In this document: one piece after another, positions 1 through 6,356 of the stretch | Numbering within the stretch: the stretch's first letter is position 1 | Layout of the letters: the number at the start of each line of letters is the position of its first letter | From: Oscillospiraceae bacterium | GTDB lineage: Bacteria > Bacillota > Clostridia > Oscillospirales > Oscillospiraceae | Assembly: GCA_012513005.1 (NCBI GenBank) | Contig: JAAZCZ010000023.1 | Location: 1 to 6,786 of the forward strand | Length of the DNA stretch: 6,786 nt | Reading direction: 5' to 3' | Translations under genes and position numbers: made by a program | The notes under the pieces: generated by a model | What the model saw: the letters and a program-made list of their open reading frames with translations, nothing else | What the model was told of the DNA's origin: nothing | Database searches by the model: none

Positions 1-29
1 ATTTAGTGAGCAAATTGGGTAGTTTTGCC

Positions 30-53
30 GTAGGGGCGATTTGCAATCGCCCG
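30..53. repeat. GTAGGGGCG-type palindromic intergenic repeat
   Basis: The arms GGGCGATT (34-41) and AATCGCCC (45-52) are perfect reverse complements around a 3-base loop (TGC). They are preceded by GTAG and followed by G, giving a compact GC-rich hairpin in an AT-rich leader. Short palindromes starting GTAGGGGCG are, from memory, scattered in many copies between genes in Clostridia and some other genomes, like REP elements. Only one copy lies in this window, so its repetitive nature is inferred. No T-run follows, so it is not a typical intrinsic terminator. Confidence 0.55.
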
Positions 54-156
54 CCGTTTCCCTCGTTCATTTTCCGCAGTTTTTCTTTAATTTGGCTGCC
101 GTATACACAGAGGCTTTCTGTCTATATATTAATGCCTATAAGCCAAAGCAAAAAAG

Positions 157-166
157 AAAAAGGAGG
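157..166 (+). promoter_or_regulatory. Ribosome binding site that sets the start of the gp3-like gene
   Basis: The purine-rich run AAAAAGGAGG is a near-perfect Shine-Dalgarno sequence. The first suitable in-frame start after it is GTG at 180. The 13-base gap is longer than usual (5-9), so the start is not fully certain. The upstream in-frame ATG at 132 has no good ribosome binding site. Confidence 0.6.
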
Positions 167-179
167 AATATATAACGGC

Positions 180-560
180 GTGGATAATAAAAACAAAAGA
201 CCTAAGATTAGTTTGAAAAAGCTGCAAGACACAGTAAGCGGATATTTTGCTCTCTGTGAGGAAAAGGGCAGGTTTCCCACAGAGTCGGGGCTTATTTTAG
301 CTCTGGGGCTGCGGGCATTTGAATATGCAGAGCTAAAGGCGGATAAAAACAGCAAAGCAGCTGCGATTTTGGAAAGGGCAGAGCTTATGCGCTGTGACTG
401 GCTTGAAAACCGAATGGTGACGGAAAAGGGCTCGGGCACAGGCTGCCTAAACGCTCTAAAACAGCCATCAAACGGCGGCTGGGCAGAGAAAACCTCTGAA
501 TCCCGAGATAGAGCGCTTACTATAATAATGAGCGGAATAGGAGAAGATGCCGCAGGATAA
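180..560 (+). CDS. gp3-like DNA-packaging (terminase small subunit-like) protein
   Basis: A 126-residue soluble protein starting at GTG 180. The open frame runs upstream to base 6, but that part reads through the palindromic repeat and has no domain-like sequence, so I exclude it. Features seen: a lysine-rich N-terminus, then YFALCEEKGR (22-31), a probable helix-turn-helix around 33-50 (PTESGLILALGL), a charged helix at 58-83, and GTGCLNALKQPSNGGWAEK at 86-104. This order matches the gp3-type small terminase family: an opening helix, a GLxLALG helix-turn-helix, then a GAIFxLKNxxGWxDK-like segment. In phages these proteins recognise DNA and guide the large terminase. No large terminase, portal or other phage gene is near, so this may be a relic or a co-opted DNA-binding protein. 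It lies upstream of the operon on the same strand, 211 bases away and separated from it by a promoter. The family call rests on remembered motif similarity only. Confidence 0.5.
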   Translation: MDNKNKRPKISLKKLQDTVSGYFALCEEKGRFPTESGLILALGLRAFEYAELKADKNSKAAAILERAELMRCDWLENRMVTEKGSGTGCLNALKQPSNGGWAEKTSESRDRALTIIMSGIGEDAAG

Positions 561-661
561 GGGGGCAAGAGCGAATGTTGCGCATTTGTAAATTCTTTAT
601 AAATTAGCCCGAAACTGCCTTTCTTAAACATTTTGTAAGGCTCCCGAGAGCGCCCGTTTCA

Positions 662-690
662 TTGACTATTTCGCTAAAATATGCTAAAAT
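662..690 (+). promoter_or_regulatory. Sigma-70 type promoter of the dlt-like operon
   Basis: TTGACT (-35, 662-667), a 17-base spacer and TAAAAT (-10, 685-690), with TGC just before the -10 (682-684), which gives an extended -10. Transcription would start near 697, leaving a leader of about 75 bases before the ATG at 772. The octamer GCTAAAAT occurs twice, at 673-680 and 683-690, exactly 10 bases apart; the second copy contains the -10. A second direct repeat, GTTATTTT (693-700 and 706-713), lies at the predicted start site. These repeats could be regulator sites or chance in AT-rich DNA. Confidence 0.65.
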
Positions 691-771
691 TTGTTATTTT
701 AATGGGTTATTTTCAGAACTTTGCTCATATAAAAATCATAATAATAACTGCTTTTATATCTTGGAGATATA

Positions 772-2301
772 ATGAAAAACGTTCTTGAACTATTAGAGCA
801 CACAGCCGGCAGAATCCCTAATAAAATAGCGGCAATTGATGAGCATGGCAGCATGAGCTTTGCCGAGCTTTTGCGTGCAACGCGCGCAGCCGGTTCGTAT
901 CTGGCTTCGGGGCGAGAGCTTTTTAATAAGCCGGTTCCGGTGCTGACTGAAAAAAGTATAAATTCACTTGTAGCCTTCTTTGCTGTTTTATATGCAGGGG
1001 GCTACTATGTTCCGATGGATACAGAGCAGCCATTTTCATCAGCCGAGGTCAGAATTTCTATTCTAAAACCGAGCATAATTATCTGCGACAGGGATAGGGC
1101 AGAGCAGGCAAAAAGACTGCTTCCTAATGGCGATGTGATTATTATCGAGGAGATTTTGGATACTCCCATGAATTCCGCATTGCTTTCTGATATCCGCTCT
1201 AAAAAAATAGACACAGACCCCGTGTACACAAATTTCACATCCGGCTCAACCGGCACTCCTAAGGGCGTTGTCATTGCACACCGCTCTGTTATTGAGTTTA
1301 TAGATGAATTTACGCAGATATTCGGCATTGATGAGACCGACACGCTTGCAAATCAGGCACCCTTGGACTTTGATGTTTCGGTTAAGGACATTTATTCCTG
1401 CCTCAAAACAGGAGCTACGATTCTTCTAATCCCGAGGCGGCTTTTTTCTGCCCCGGTGCAGCTTTTGGACTTTATCTGTGAGCATGAGGTCACTAATATG
1501 ACTTGGGCTGTGTCTGCCCTCTGCCTCATCTCCACCTTCCACGGGCTTGACTACAAGACCCCGAATAAGCTAAAAAGAGTCTTATACAGCGGCGAAATTA
1601 TGCCAAAAAAGCATTTAGATGCTTGGATGACAGCTCTGCCCGACACAGTTTTTGTGAATCTTTACGGACCTACCGAGATAACCTGCAACTGCTGCTATCA
1701 TATAATAGACAGGAACAGGCAGTATGATAACGGAATTCCGATTGGCAAGGCTTTCCCGAACGAGAGAATTTATCTGCTCTCGAAGGACGGGGAAATTATT
1801 ACAGAGCCTGATGTTACGGGCGAAATCTGCGTTTCGGGCAGCTCTGTTGGGCTGGGATATTTTTGCGATTTTGCCAAAAGCGACGAGGTTTTTATTCAAA
1901 ACCCCGCAAACAGCGCATATCACGAGAGAATCTATAAAACCGGCGACTTGGGATACTATAACGCAGACGGCGAAATTTTCTTTAAGGGCAGGGCAGATTT
2001 TCAGATTAAATATATGGGTCACAGGCTTGAGCTGCAGGGGCTTGAGCGGCAAATAGAAGAAATCGGCTCTGTTTTTTCCTGCTGCTGTGTCTTTGATGAG
2101 CAGGCGCCCAAGCTTTTTGCCTATTACACAGGCGAAGAGGAGGAAAAAGAGCTTAGAATCAAGCTTCGAGATAAGCTCCCTGCATGGATGATACCCTCTA
2201 AAATCCGCAGGCTGCCGTCGTTCCCGCTGACAAAAAACGGGAAAATCGACAGAGCGGCACTTCTGCTTTTGGGTAAAAGGAGAAAAAATGACAAGGGATA
2301 A
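772..2301 (+). CDS. Stand-alone amino-acid adenylation enzyme, DltA-like (carrier-protein ligase)
   Basis: A cytosolic 509-residue ANL-family enzyme, close to the usual DltA length of about 505. It should activate an amino acid with ATP and load it onto the phosphopantetheine arm of the carrier encoded two genes downstream. Visible core motifs: P-loop TSGSTGTPKG (156-165), A4 segment FDVSVKD (200-206), A5 YGPTE (298-302), GDLG (391-394), the KGRADFQIKYMGHRLEL block after it, and the C-terminal catalytic lysine in TKNGKID (K491). D201 aligns with the Asp that binds the substrate amino group. Other pocket positions differ from DltA: K205 (Met in Bacillus DltA), S273 (the Cys that governs D-Ala choice), L before YGPTE (Thr), and C-N after EIT (V-A). 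The substrate is therefore probably not D-alanine. ATG 772 has GGAG at 763-766. It is the first gene of the operon and overlaps the decarboxylase gene by 14 bases. Automated pipelines would likely name it dltA; I withhold the symbol because of the pocket. Confidence 0.9.
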   Translation: MKNVLELLEHTAGRIPNKIAAIDEHGSMSFAELLRATRAAGSYLASGRELFNKPVPVLTEKSINSLVAFFAVLYAGGYYVPMDTEQPFSSAEVRISILKPSIIICDRDRAEQAKRLLPNGDVIIIEEILDTPMNSALLSDIRSKKIDTDPVYTNFTSGSTGTPKGVVIAHRSVIEFIDEFTQIFGIDETDTLANQAPLDFDVSVKDIYSCLKTGATILLIPRRLFSAPVQLLDFICEHEVTNMTWAVSALCLISTFHGLDYKTPNKLKRVLYSGEIMPKKHLDAWMTALPDTVFVNLYGPTEITCNCCYHIIDRNRQYDNGIPIGKAFPNERIYLLSKDGEIITEPDVTGEICVSGSSVGLGYFCDFAKSDEVFIQNPANSAYHERIYKTGDLGYYNADGEIFFKGRADFQIKYMGHRLELQGLERQIEEIGSVFSCCCVFDEQAPKLFAYYTGEEEEKELRIKLRDKLPAWMIPSKIRRLPSFPLTKNGKIDRAALLLLGKRRKNDKG

Positions 2302-3469
2302 TATAATAAAAGCACTAGATAAGTTTCCCACACCGCTCTATGTGTTTGAGGCAGAAAAGCTGACAGACAGAGTAGACTACTTAAAAAAATCTCTGCCGAG
2401 TGGAGTTTCGCTCTGCTATGCCGTTAAGGCTAACACCTTTGTTGTGAAGGAGCTTATAGGGCATGTAGACAGGTTTGAAATCTGCTCACCCGGCGAGGCT
2501 TATATCTGCGATGCCCAAGCTGTGCCCAGAGCCGAGATGGTGATATCCGGTGTGTATAAGGACCCGCATTTTATTGAGGAGCTTTTTGCAAAGGGAGAAA
2601 AAGTCGGCCACTTCACAGCTGAATCAAAGGAGCAGTTTGAGCTTATACGCTTCCTTTCCGAAAAATATAAAATAAAGACTAAGCTGCTCTTGCGTCTTAG
2701 TTCCGGTAATCAGTTCGGCATGGACAACAGCGTGCTTTGCGAGATTATTAAAAATCGCTCGGAATATGAGTATTTGGACATTTGCGGCGTGCAGTATTTT
2801 TCCGGCACACAGAAGACCTCGATTAAAAAGCTCCGCCGCGAGATAAGACAGCTGGATAATTTAATTACGAAGCTGCGTAGCGACTTTGATTACGATTGCC
2901 GTGAGCTGGAAATAGGCCCCGGCTTTCCCGCCTGCTATTTCCCCGAGGACGAATTTGACGAGGACGAGCTTTTGCGCGGGTTTAGCGAGGCGCTAAATGA
3001 AATGGAAAACAGGCCTAAGATTAGCCTCGAACTCGGGCGAAGCATAGCCGCTTCCTGTGGCAGCTTTCTGACACGAATTGTGGACAAAAAGACAAACTGC
3101 TGCGAAAACTACGCCATTGTTGACGGCGGCATACATCAGCTTGTCTATTTCGGCCAGATGATGGCAATGAAAAAACCCTATCACAGCCTGTATCCCGAAA
3201 GGCAGGGCGAGCCTACACCATATAATATCTGCGGTGCTCTTTGCACCACTGCCGATATATTAGTTAAGCAGCTACCGCTAATTTGCCCGGAAATCGGAGA
3301 CGCAATTATATTTGAAAACACCGGAGCATACAGCGTGACAGAGGGCATCAGCCTCTTTTTGAGCCGCGACCTGCCGACCGTTGTGATTTTAGAAAAAGAC
3401 GGCAAATTTACCTGCGTGCGAGAAGCTATGCCCACACACCCCATCAACAATTCTAATTACGGAGGATAA
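2288..3469 (+). CDS. Fold-type III PLP-dependent amino-acid decarboxylase (DapDC/ODC/BtrK-like)
   Basis: A 393-residue cytosolic enzyme of the alanine-racemase-like barrel plus C-terminal beta-domain type (group IV decarboxylases). Features: PLYVF (16-20); YAVKAN (44-49) with K47 as the Schiff-base lysine; HFTAES (108-113); the phosphate-binding loop IGPGFP (209-214); ELGR (248-251), matching the EPGR motif; VDGG (278-281); and the C-terminal GALCTTAD (316-323) and GAYS (346-349), which carry the Cys, Asp and Tyr that complete decarboxylase active sites across the dimer. The presence of both domains argues against alanine racemase. Oddities: the strand that is HxHxGSQ in diaminopimelate decarboxylases reads QYFSGTQ (169-175), so the usual PLP-stacking His is Phe171; and CESGD reads CTTAD, losing the Glu that binds diaminopimelate. 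It is therefore probably not LysA. Its start lies inside the adenylation gene, with AGGAG at 2278-2282, which suggests translational coupling. The context points to an acidic amino acid or a carrier-bound aminoacyl group as substrate, as in BtrK; this is inference. Confidence 0.88.
   Translation: MTRDNIIKALDKFPTPLYVFEAEKLTDRVDYLKKSLPSGVSLCYAVKANTFVVKELIGHVDRFEICSPGEAYICDAQAVPRAEMVISGVYKDPHFIEELFAKGEKVGHFTAESKEQFELIRFLSEKYKIKTKLLLRLSSGNQFGMDNSVLCEIIKNRSEYEYLDICGVQYFSGTQKTSIKKLRREIRQLDNLITKLRSDFDYDCRELEIGPGFPACYFPEDEFDEDELLRGFSEALNEMENRPKISLELGRSIAASCGSFLTRIVDKKTNCCENYAIVDGGIHQLVYFGQMMAMKKPYHSLYPERQGEPTPYNICGALCTTADILVKQLPLICPEIGDAIIFENTGAYSVTEGISLFLSRDLPTVVILEKDGKFTCVREAMPTHPINNSNYGG
3461..3465 (+). 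promoter_or_regulatory. Ribosome binding site of the carrier gene inside the decarboxylase end
   Basis: GGAGG sits in the last codons of the decarboxylase gene (Gly-Gly then TAA at 3467-3469), 8 bases before the carrier ATG at 3474. It is the best ribosome binding site in the operon. That fits a carrier protein that must be made in excess over its enzymes. Confidence 0.75.
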
Positions 3470-3473
3470 GCAC

Positions 3474-3707
3474 ATGGAAGAACTCATCGAAATACTCGAA
3501 GGAATTGACCCCGACCACGATTACGAAAACTCAAAGGACTTAATAGACGCACACAAATTATCTTCGCTCTCTATTATTTCGCTTGTTGCGGAGCTGGAGG
3601 AGGAGTTTGATGTAACAATTCCGGCAACCCAGATAGTGCCTGAAAACTTTAACTCAGCTGACGCCATGCTTGCGATGATTAGGAGACTTGAGGAAGCTGA
3701 CGCATGA
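3474..3707 (+). CDS. Phosphopantetheine carrier protein, DltC/ACP-like
   Basis: A small acidic carrier protein of 77 residues, the usual DltC/ACP size. The four-helix carrier pattern is visible: an acidic first helix (1-10), then the helix-2 motif LSSLSIISLVAELEEEF (29-45), then VTIPATQIVPENFNS and a final helix to residue 77. Ser31, in Ser-Leu, is the predicted attachment site for 4'-phosphopantetheine. The residue before it is Ser30 instead of the near-invariant Asp of the DSL motif. Its role would be to hold the amino acid activated by the adenylation enzyme as a thioester, present it to the decarboxylase if decarboxylation happens on the carrier, and deliver it to the MBOAT protein at the membrane. 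It starts 4 bases after the decarboxylase stop and shares an ATGA overlap (3704-3707) with the MBOAT gene. No phosphopantetheinyl transferase gene is in the window. Confidence 0.88.
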   Translation: MEELIEILEGIDPDHDYENSKDLIDAHKLSSLSIISLVAELEEEFDVTIPATQIVPENFNSADAMLAMIRRLEEADA

Positions 3708-5299
3708 CATCGCATAATTTCGTTGTCTTTGTCGGTGCCTTTCTGCCTGCCCTCGTATTAATTTACGGGCTATGTCCGCAGAAGCACCGCGGAAAAATAA
3801 TGCTGCTTGCCGGCTATGGTCTTTATTTTATGATTGACGGCAAGCTAATTGTCTATGCTGTTTTGTCGACTCTGTCTGTCTACGGCATATCTCAGGCTAT
3901 GGCTTATGTGCTTTGGCAGAGAGATACAGAGCTGATGGAAGCGGATGGCAAGGCAGAAAAAAAGGCTATTCGTGCAAAGACAAAAAAGAAGCTGCGGCTT
4001 ATTATGGCTTTTGCGATACTGCTGCACATTGGGCTTCTTTTTGTGCTTAAATATTCTGCCTTCTTCGGCGAGAATTTAAACCGCCTGTTTAGAGTTACCG
4101 GGGTGGGCGTGAGCCTGCCGGTTAAGTATTTTGCGCTGCCGCTCGGTATCAGCTTTTACACCTTGCAGGCAGTTGCGTATCTCTTTGACATACAGAGAGA
4201 AAAGGTTAAGGCAGACAGAAACATAGGCAGGGTAGCTCTGTTTTTATCCTTCTTCGGCTCGTTTATCGAGGGTCCAATTTCAAGATATGAGGATACGGCA
4301 GAGGATCTTTGGGCGGGGCATCCGCTTGAGTTTGAATCGCTGCGCCGCGGCGGTGTCAGAGTTTTAATCGGCATTGTCAAACGCTATGTGATTGCAAACA
4401 GGTTTAACATGTTCATATCGACCGTGTTCACCTCATACGCTGCCTTTGACGGCGTTATGATTGCACTTGCAATGCTGCTTTTTACAATTCAGCTCTATAT
4501 GGACTTTTCCGGCATGATGGATGTTGTTATCGGCGCTGCCTCGATTTTTGGGGTCAAGCTAAAGGAAAACTTCCGTCAGCCCTTCTTTTCCAAGTCAATA
4601 ACCGAGTTTTGGACTCGCTGGCATATTAGCCTCGGCGCTTTTTTCAGAGACTATGTTTTCTATCCGCTCACAATGTCAAAGCCACTAAAAAACCTGACAA
4701 CAAAGGCACGCCGCCTTCTGGGCAGCCACTACGGACCCTTAATGTCGGCAACGCTTGCGCTTTTTGTGGTCTGGGTACTAAACGGTCTTTGGCACGGGGC
4801 GGGCTTTCAGTATCTTGCCTTCGGTATGTTCCACTTTGTTCTTATAACTCTCGGCAGCTTATTTGCTCCGCTGTCTCGAAAAGCGGTAGACCATCTCGGG
4901 ATTGTTAGAGAGGGCAGGCTGTATAGCGTGTTTTGTGTTGTGAGGACATTTTTCCTCGTGAATATTGGCGAGCTCATTTTCCGCGCAATCGGATTTAGAG
5001 CCGCGCTTTCGATGATAAAGCGCATGTTCACGCAGTTTTCAACAACCCGCTTTGCAGACGGCACATTCACAGCTCTTGGTATAGACTACTACGACCTTCT
5101 GCTCTCGGCTGTTGTTCTATTTGTGTTCTTTATAGCAAGCGTGTATAAGGAGCGGGGCGGTGACCCGATTGACTGGCTGATGCAGCGCCGCACCTCTGTG
5201 CGCTTTGCGGCTTATTATGTACTTATTATTCTGATTGTGGTGTTCGGCGCCTACGGTTACGGCTATGTGGCAGTTGACCCCATATATGCAAACTTTTAG
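3704..5299 (+). CDS. MBOAT-family membrane acyltransferase (AlgI/DltB-like)
   Basis: A polytopic inner-membrane protein of 531 residues, longer than DltB (about 400) and nearer to AlgI-type enzymes. Hydrophobic segments begin at about 6-23, 32-44 and 48-70. A strongly basic cytoplasmic loop (about 83-98, rich in K and R) follows, then a segment from about 99. The family signatures are present: FALPLGISFYTLQ, then FWTRWHISLGAFFRDYVFYPL around 302-322 with His307, and LNGLWHGAGF with His364, the invariant MBOAT histidine. In DltB the equivalent protein takes the aminoacyl group from the carrier on the cytosolic face and passes it through a central channel to an outside acceptor. Here it would move the group loaded by this operon. 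It overlaps the carrier gene by ATGA and is followed 12 bases later by the SGNH partner, the usual MBOAT-SGNH pairing. The acceptor could be teichoic acid, another glycopolymer or an exopolysaccharide. Confidence 0.92.
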   Translation: MTSHNFVVFVGAFLPALVLIYGLCPQKHRGKIMLLAGYGLYFMIDGKLIVYAVLSTLSVYGISQAMAYVLWQRDTELMEADGKAEKKAIRAKTKKKLRLIMAFAILLHIGLLFVLKYSAFFGENLNRLFRVTGVGVSLPVKYFALPLGISFYTLQAVAYLFDIQREKVKADRNIGRVALFLSFFGSFIEGPISRYEDTAEDLWAGHPLEFESLRRGGVRVLIGIVKRYVIANRFNMFISTVFTSYAAFDGVMIALAMLLFTIQLYMDFSGMMDVVIGAASIFGVKLKENFRQPFFSKSITEFWTRWHISLGAFFRDYVFYPLTMSKPLKNLTTKARRLLGSHYGPLMSATLALFVVWVLNGLWHGAGFQYLAFGMFHFVLITLGSLFAPLSRKAVDHLGIVREGRLYSVFCVVRTFFLVNIGELIFRAIGFRAALSMIKRMFTQFSTTRFADGTFTALGIDYYDLLLSAVVLFVFFIASVYKERGGDPIDWLMQRRTSVRFAAYYVLIILIVVFGAYGYGYVAVDPIYANF

Positions 5300-5311
5300 A
5301 AAGGGGAAGCC

Positions 5312-6286
5312 ATGACTAAAATACTTACAAATAAGATTTTTCAGCGCGCAGTTGTTTTTGCAATAGGGCTTGCCCTTCTTTTCATAGGCTTAACAAGGCT
5401 CTTAGTTCCCAAAACAAACAGCACAGAGCTTGCACTCGGCACAAAGTTTGCAAACGGGATTTTAGGCGAGCCTGAAAACACTATTGATGTTGTTATGCTG
5501 GGCAATTCCAGAATATACACGGCTATCTGCCCGATGGATCTTTGGGATAAACACGGGATTACATCTTATATCTGCGGCACACCCGGTCAAGCGGTCTCTG
5601 ACTCAGTTTTGTTTCTTGAAAAAGCATGTAAGATCCAAAAGCCCAAGCTCGTTATTTTGGGAGCGGACAATATCTTTGACGGTATGGGCATTTCCACATA
5701 CTATTTTTCCAAGCTCAAGGATAAGGTGAGGATTTTTCAATACCACAATCGCTGGAAATCCCTTGGTTGGGAGGATTTTTATAAAAAACCCACCAATGAT
5801 TGGACAGACACAAACAAGGGCTTTAACTACTCAACCTTTGTAAGTGCTGCCCCCGAAAAGCCAAATTTTATGAAGGATAAAGGTGCACCACCAAAAGAAA
5901 TAAGCTATGTGAGCTTAAGATGCTTAAAGGATATTCAGGCAATTTGCGCGAGTGTTGGAGCTAAGCTGCTGATTGTAAGCACACCTAACTGGACATCTTG
6001 GTCTGTTGCAAAAAACCGGGCGATGGAAATCATGTGCCGTGACTTTAAGATAGACTTTGTGGATATGAACCTCGGTCAGTATGATGCGAAAATAAACTGG
6101 CAGACCGACACGAAAGACAAGGGCGATCACCTAAATTACGCAGGCGCCACAAAGGTGACAGACATAATAGCCGAGTACCTGCACAAGAACTACGAGCTGC
6201 CCGACCACAGGAAAGACAGTAAATTTGATGCATGGCACAAGGCTTATGAATCGCACCTTGTTATGACAAACAAAAAACCAAGATAA
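5312..6286 (+). CDS. Membrane-anchored SGNH-like acyltransferase partner (DltD/AlgJ-like)
   Basis: 324 residues with one N-terminal transmembrane segment (about 13-32) preceded by basic residues. No signal-peptidase site is evident, so most of the protein should sit outside the membrane facing the wall. SGNH-type motifs: VVMLGNSRIYT (60-70), with Ser66 as the probable nucleophile in GNS; GTPGQ (89-93), with the block-II-like glycine; LGADN (116-120); and GDHLNYAGA from 271, with His273 as the probable catalytic base. The length and layout resemble the extracellular partners of MBOAT proteins (DltD, AlgJ/AlgX-like), which take or guide the acyl group delivered by the MBOAT enzyme to the polymer. 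Sequence outside the motifs did not let me name a narrower family. ATG 5312 follows GGGGA at 5303-5307. It is the last gene of the operon, ending 18 bases before the terminator stem. Confidence 0.82.
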   Translation: MTKILTNKIFQRAVVFAIGLALLFIGLTRLLVPKTNSTELALGTKFANGILGEPENTIDVVMLGNSRIYTAICPMDLWDKHGITSYICGTPGQAVSDSVLFLEKACKIQKPKLVILGADNIFDGMGISTYYFSKLKDKVRIFQYHNRWKSLGWEDFYKKPTNDWTDTNKGFNYSTFVSAAPEKPNFMKDKGAPPKEISYVSLRCLKDIQAICASVGAKLLIVSTPNWTSWSVAKNRAMEIMCRDFKIDFVDMNLGQYDAKINWQTDTKDKGDHLNYAGATKVTDIIAEYLHKNYELPDHRKDSKFDAWHKAYESHLVMTNKKPR

Positions 6287-6304
6287 AAAATATAATTAAG
6301 AAAT

Positions 6305-6337
6305 AAAAGCTCTCGGAATTATATTCCGAGAGCTTTT
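6305..6337. terminator. Bidirectional intrinsic terminator between convergent genes
   Basis: A perfect 15-bp inverted repeat: AAAAGCTCTCGGAAT (6305-6319), loop TAT, ATTCCGAGAGCTTTT (6323-6337). A GC-rich core is flanked by A and T runs, so it can work on both strands. It lies 18 bases after the stop of the SGNH gene (+) and 19 bases beyond the stop of the permease gene (-), the expected place for a shared terminator. Confidence 0.92.
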
Positions 6338-6356
6338 GCTGCAATGCTATTTTTTA

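Noticed and set aside
6..179. N-terminal extension of the gp3-like gene up to an ATG at base 6
   Set aside because: It reads through the GC-rich palindrome, has no domain-like sequence, and a strong ribosome binding site at 157-166 marks a start at 180.
122..631. Long open frame on the minus strand opposite the gp3-like gene
   Set aside because: It has no recognisable motif or ribosome binding site, and it is the antisense shadow of a better supported gene.
561..661. Terminator after the gp3-like gene
   Set aside because: Only weak hairpins are visible (for example GCTC/GAGC near 640) with no following T-run, so no call is made.
697..771. Small dltX-like gene or riboswitch in the operon leader
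   Set aside because: The leader is about 75 AT-rich bases with no open frame that has a ribosome binding site and no stable paired structure that I can see.
2074..2088. Cys-Cys-Cys run in the adenylation enzyme as a possible metal site
   Set aside because: It lies in the variable C-terminal subdomain without paired ligands nearby; nothing supports metal binding.
1615..2331. 238-codon open frame on the minus strand opposite the adenylation gene
   Set aside because: The + strand encodes conserved catalytic motifs across the whole stretch; the antisense product resembles nothing and has no start signal.
2288..3469. Identification as lysA (diaminopimelate decarboxylase) or alanine racemase
   Set aside because: The DapDC substrate Glu and HxHxGSQ strand are missing, which argues against lysA. 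The two-domain layout with C-terminal Cys/Asp/Tyr motifs argues against a racemase.
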